Part shown: positions 62,129 to 64,000 of the stretch, piece by piece
How positions within the stretch are numbered: the stretch's first letter is position 1
How the letters are laid out: the number at the start of each line of letters is the position of its first letter
Assembly (NCBI RefSeq): GCF_008831285.2
Contig: NC_045139.1
Coordinates: forward strand, 22,488,412 to 22,552,411
DNA: 64,000 nucleotides
Direction of reading: 5' to 3'
Source: Nymphaea colorata
Lineage: Eukaryota; Streptophyta; Magnoliopsida; Nymphaeales; Nymphaeaceae
Translations under genes and position numbers: made by a program
Notes under the pieces: model-generated
Seen by the model: only the letters and a program-made list of their open reading frames with translations
The model's database searches: none
What the model was told of the DNA's origin: nothing

Positions 62129-62378
62129 TTGAAGTCCGACGATGCTTCTTCTTCGGAGGATGAACCTGCTGTTTGATAACAAGAAAATAATTCAACATTA
62201 AAATGTTAACATGAGCATGAGAGAGAGCGCACTTTTAAGACCACTGTTTGGCAAACACGCAGAAAGTCATCTAAGACGGCTAAATCATCCGCTACGAATC
62301 AAGTCCATCGAGTCATATTGTCGACTCAACTAATTATGTGTTTCCTTTATCGTGCATTGTTGAACACTGATGTTATTT
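62129..62378 (-). promoter_or_regulatory. Probable 5' UTR and promoter side of the amidase gene
   Basis: Sequence upstream of the ATG. No convincing TATA box or transcription start can be named. A short GA run (GAGAGAGAG) lies at 62219-62228. Assigned by position only. Confidence 0.35.
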
Positions 62379-62769
62379 TTTGAATTGTAAAATATCACAA
62401 ATTTTATCAATCATACATAAATACTCTAATATGTTATTCAATTTTAATTGATAAAAAATTAAACATAAAGTCCTAACAAGCTTAACTTTTTCATCTATTT
62501 ATTAAAAAAAAATGCATTGTAAAAATTTATATCTTGACCCAACCGAGTCAACTCTCTAACCCAATGACTCAGTTTGAATTGTAAAATATCACAAATTTTA
62601 TCAATCATACATAAATACTCTAATATGTTATTCAATTTTAATTGATAAAAAATTAAACATAAAGTCCTAACAAGGTTAACTTCTTCATCTATTTATTAAA
62701 AAAAATGCATTGTAAAAATTTATATCTTGACCCAACCGAGTCAACTCTCTAACCCAATGACTCAGTTTT
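62379..62769. repeat. 194-bp tandem duplication upstream of the gene
   Basis: Two copies, one from about 62382 and one from 62576, each beginning GAATTGTAAAATATCACAAA and ending near ACCCAATGACTCAG. They differ at a few positions (AAGCTT versus AAGGTT, one poly-A length), so the duplication is fairly recent. Confidence 0.95.
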
Positions 62770-63059
62770 CAACTGAGTCGAGTTGGAGTCAGGGGTTTAC
62801 CAACTACGATAAGAGAAGCCATAGCATAAAGCTAATCAGTTGCTAACTCTTAAATGCATGTTTCCAATAATGTATATCTCACCTAGCAAAGGGTACAAAC
62901 AGGTTAAAATCCAAGTCTATAGAACTAAATTTCACCTAAGTAGATGACTCTAGGACTTAGATGCTCCTACATGATACCGAACCTGATCAGTGCTGCTTAA
63001 GTGGTATAATTGTCTTTGGAACATAGAAGTTAGACACCATGCAAGATGTGCTGCATATG

Positions 63060-63455
63060 AGCCAAGTCATGTTCGAGTTGGGCCAGCTTGAGCTCGACTC
63101 AACTAAAAAAACTCGAGTCCAGTTCAACAAAACAAGCTCGAGCTTGACTCGTTTATGTTAAGCATGTCTCATTTTTTAACTCATTTAACTTGATTATGTT
63201 AAACATGTCGCATTTTTTAATTCATTTAACTCAATTAACTTATTTAATTCGATTATAATTCAATTATTCATTGTGTAGTCAAGCTGAGTCGAGTTTAAAT
63301 GAGTCAAGCTCTTAAACTTGAACTCGACTTGTTTAACATTTCAAACATACAATTGAACTCGAATTCGACTCGTTCATAAATGAGTCGAGTTCAAGTTGTG
63401 TTTTAACGAGCAAGAATAGAGCTCGAGCTGTCTCAACTCGTTCTGTAGCCCTAAA
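63060..63455. repeat. GAGTCGAG-rich degenerate inverted repeat region
   Basis: Many copies of CTCGAG, GAGTCGAG and CTCGACT occur in both orientations around an AT-rich centre, with similar ends GGGCCAGCTTGAGCTCG and CGAGCTGTCTCAACTCG. This looks like a decayed small inverted-repeat transposon. No target duplication was identified. Confidence 0.4.
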
Positions 63456-64000
63456 ACCAAGAGCCTGGCAGTCGACTGTATAACAAAACGTTTCTTCATG
63501 ATACGAAAGATATCTATACTAATGCAAGGCACATAACACCACCAAGCATGCATTTGATTAATGACAATCGATAATTACCTGAAAAGCAATAGCAGCTAAA
63601 GGCAGAGCCACATATGGGCTGATTCATGTTTCCTTTATTTTAAATTAATATTTTTTAATATTTGGTTTATTATATGAATAACCCTTTAGAAATTTTTTCT
63701 AGATCTGTCACTTATGGCAGCCCTATTTTGCACAACAAATGAATTGCTAAAAAATGAAAGGTCATAACGCACATGACCAAAATAAACAGCTAGTTTATCC
63801 TAAATTGAGATGGACGTTGTAGTACATCAATAAATACTCATATGACCTTTTTGCAAGTAATGCAGAAGAATGTTATAAGATGATGGAAATTATTTCTTAA
63901 TATTGAAAAAAAAGGAATAAACTCTTGTAGGAAATATCTAATTCATGAATCCTGGAGCCCATCAAATGGATCATATTCGGGTTAGACATTCGAATGACTT
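63456..64000. other. Intergenic sequence at the right edge
   Basis: AT-rich sequence with no open frame, RNA gene or repeat that I can support. Confidence 0.5.

Noticed and set aside
61423-61677. Extra amidase exon within intron 1
   Set aside because: It is open for 85 codons, and an acceptor at TTTAG exists. It would need a different exon 1 donor and a weak GAA|GTTGAA donor, and no family motif is visible.
63060-63455. Regulatory CTCGAG cluster of the amidase gene
   Set aside because: The spacing and two-way orientation of the words look more like a decayed inverted-repeat transposon about 1 kb upstream; no evidence links it to the gene.

Overview
The window is nuclear DNA of a flowering plant with large introns. 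It shows GT-AG introns up to 36 kb, Ty1/copia elements primed by initiator-Met tRNA, small inverted-repeat DNA transposons and dinucleotide microsatellites. I cannot name the species. No rRNA, tRNA, CRISPR or bacterial feature is present.

One host gene fills almost the whole window on the minus strand (ATG at 62128, stop at 45-47). It encodes a member of the plant amidase-signature family. Eleven exons were found by matching protein motifs, GT/AG borders and codon phase. Seven introns are short (77-538 bp) and one is 1.3 kb. Intron 6 (2811-23994, 21.2 kb) and intron 4 (24351-60456, 36.1 kb) are filled with transposons. The three catalytic residues (Lys, cis-Ser, nucleophile Ser) lie in exons 5, 6 and 7. 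Exons 3 and 4 do not match in phase, and the conserved helix expected between them is absent, so this copy may be broken.

Intron 6 holds a decayed Ty3/gypsy relic with copia A (3824-8395) inside it, a solo LTR, and a pararetrovirus-like relic split by copia D (9041-22617). Copia B (9114-19501) sits in the 5' LTR of D, and copia C (14344-19418) sits in an LTR of B. Target-site duplications (TSDs) support each step.

Intron 4 holds one old copia, J (24868-59579), broken open by later insertions. From left to right these are F (24946-35288) with E nested inside it, a 376-bp hAT-like element, truncated G, H, K (carrying a 737-bp hAT-like element) and L. C and E are almost identical 5075-bp copies 12,444 bp apart, both with intact polyproteins. 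B is also intact. The other copias carry stops, frameshifts or deletions.

The most unusual signals are: (1) a conserved possible intron over the protease segment in three copia families, whose removal would end translation 5-7 codons after the junction; (2) a GGATC/GGGTC hairpin at the same place in the LTRs of several copia families and, with identical arms, in a DNA transposon; (3) an inverted copy of the L/J insertion junction inside K; (4) the missing amidase exon.
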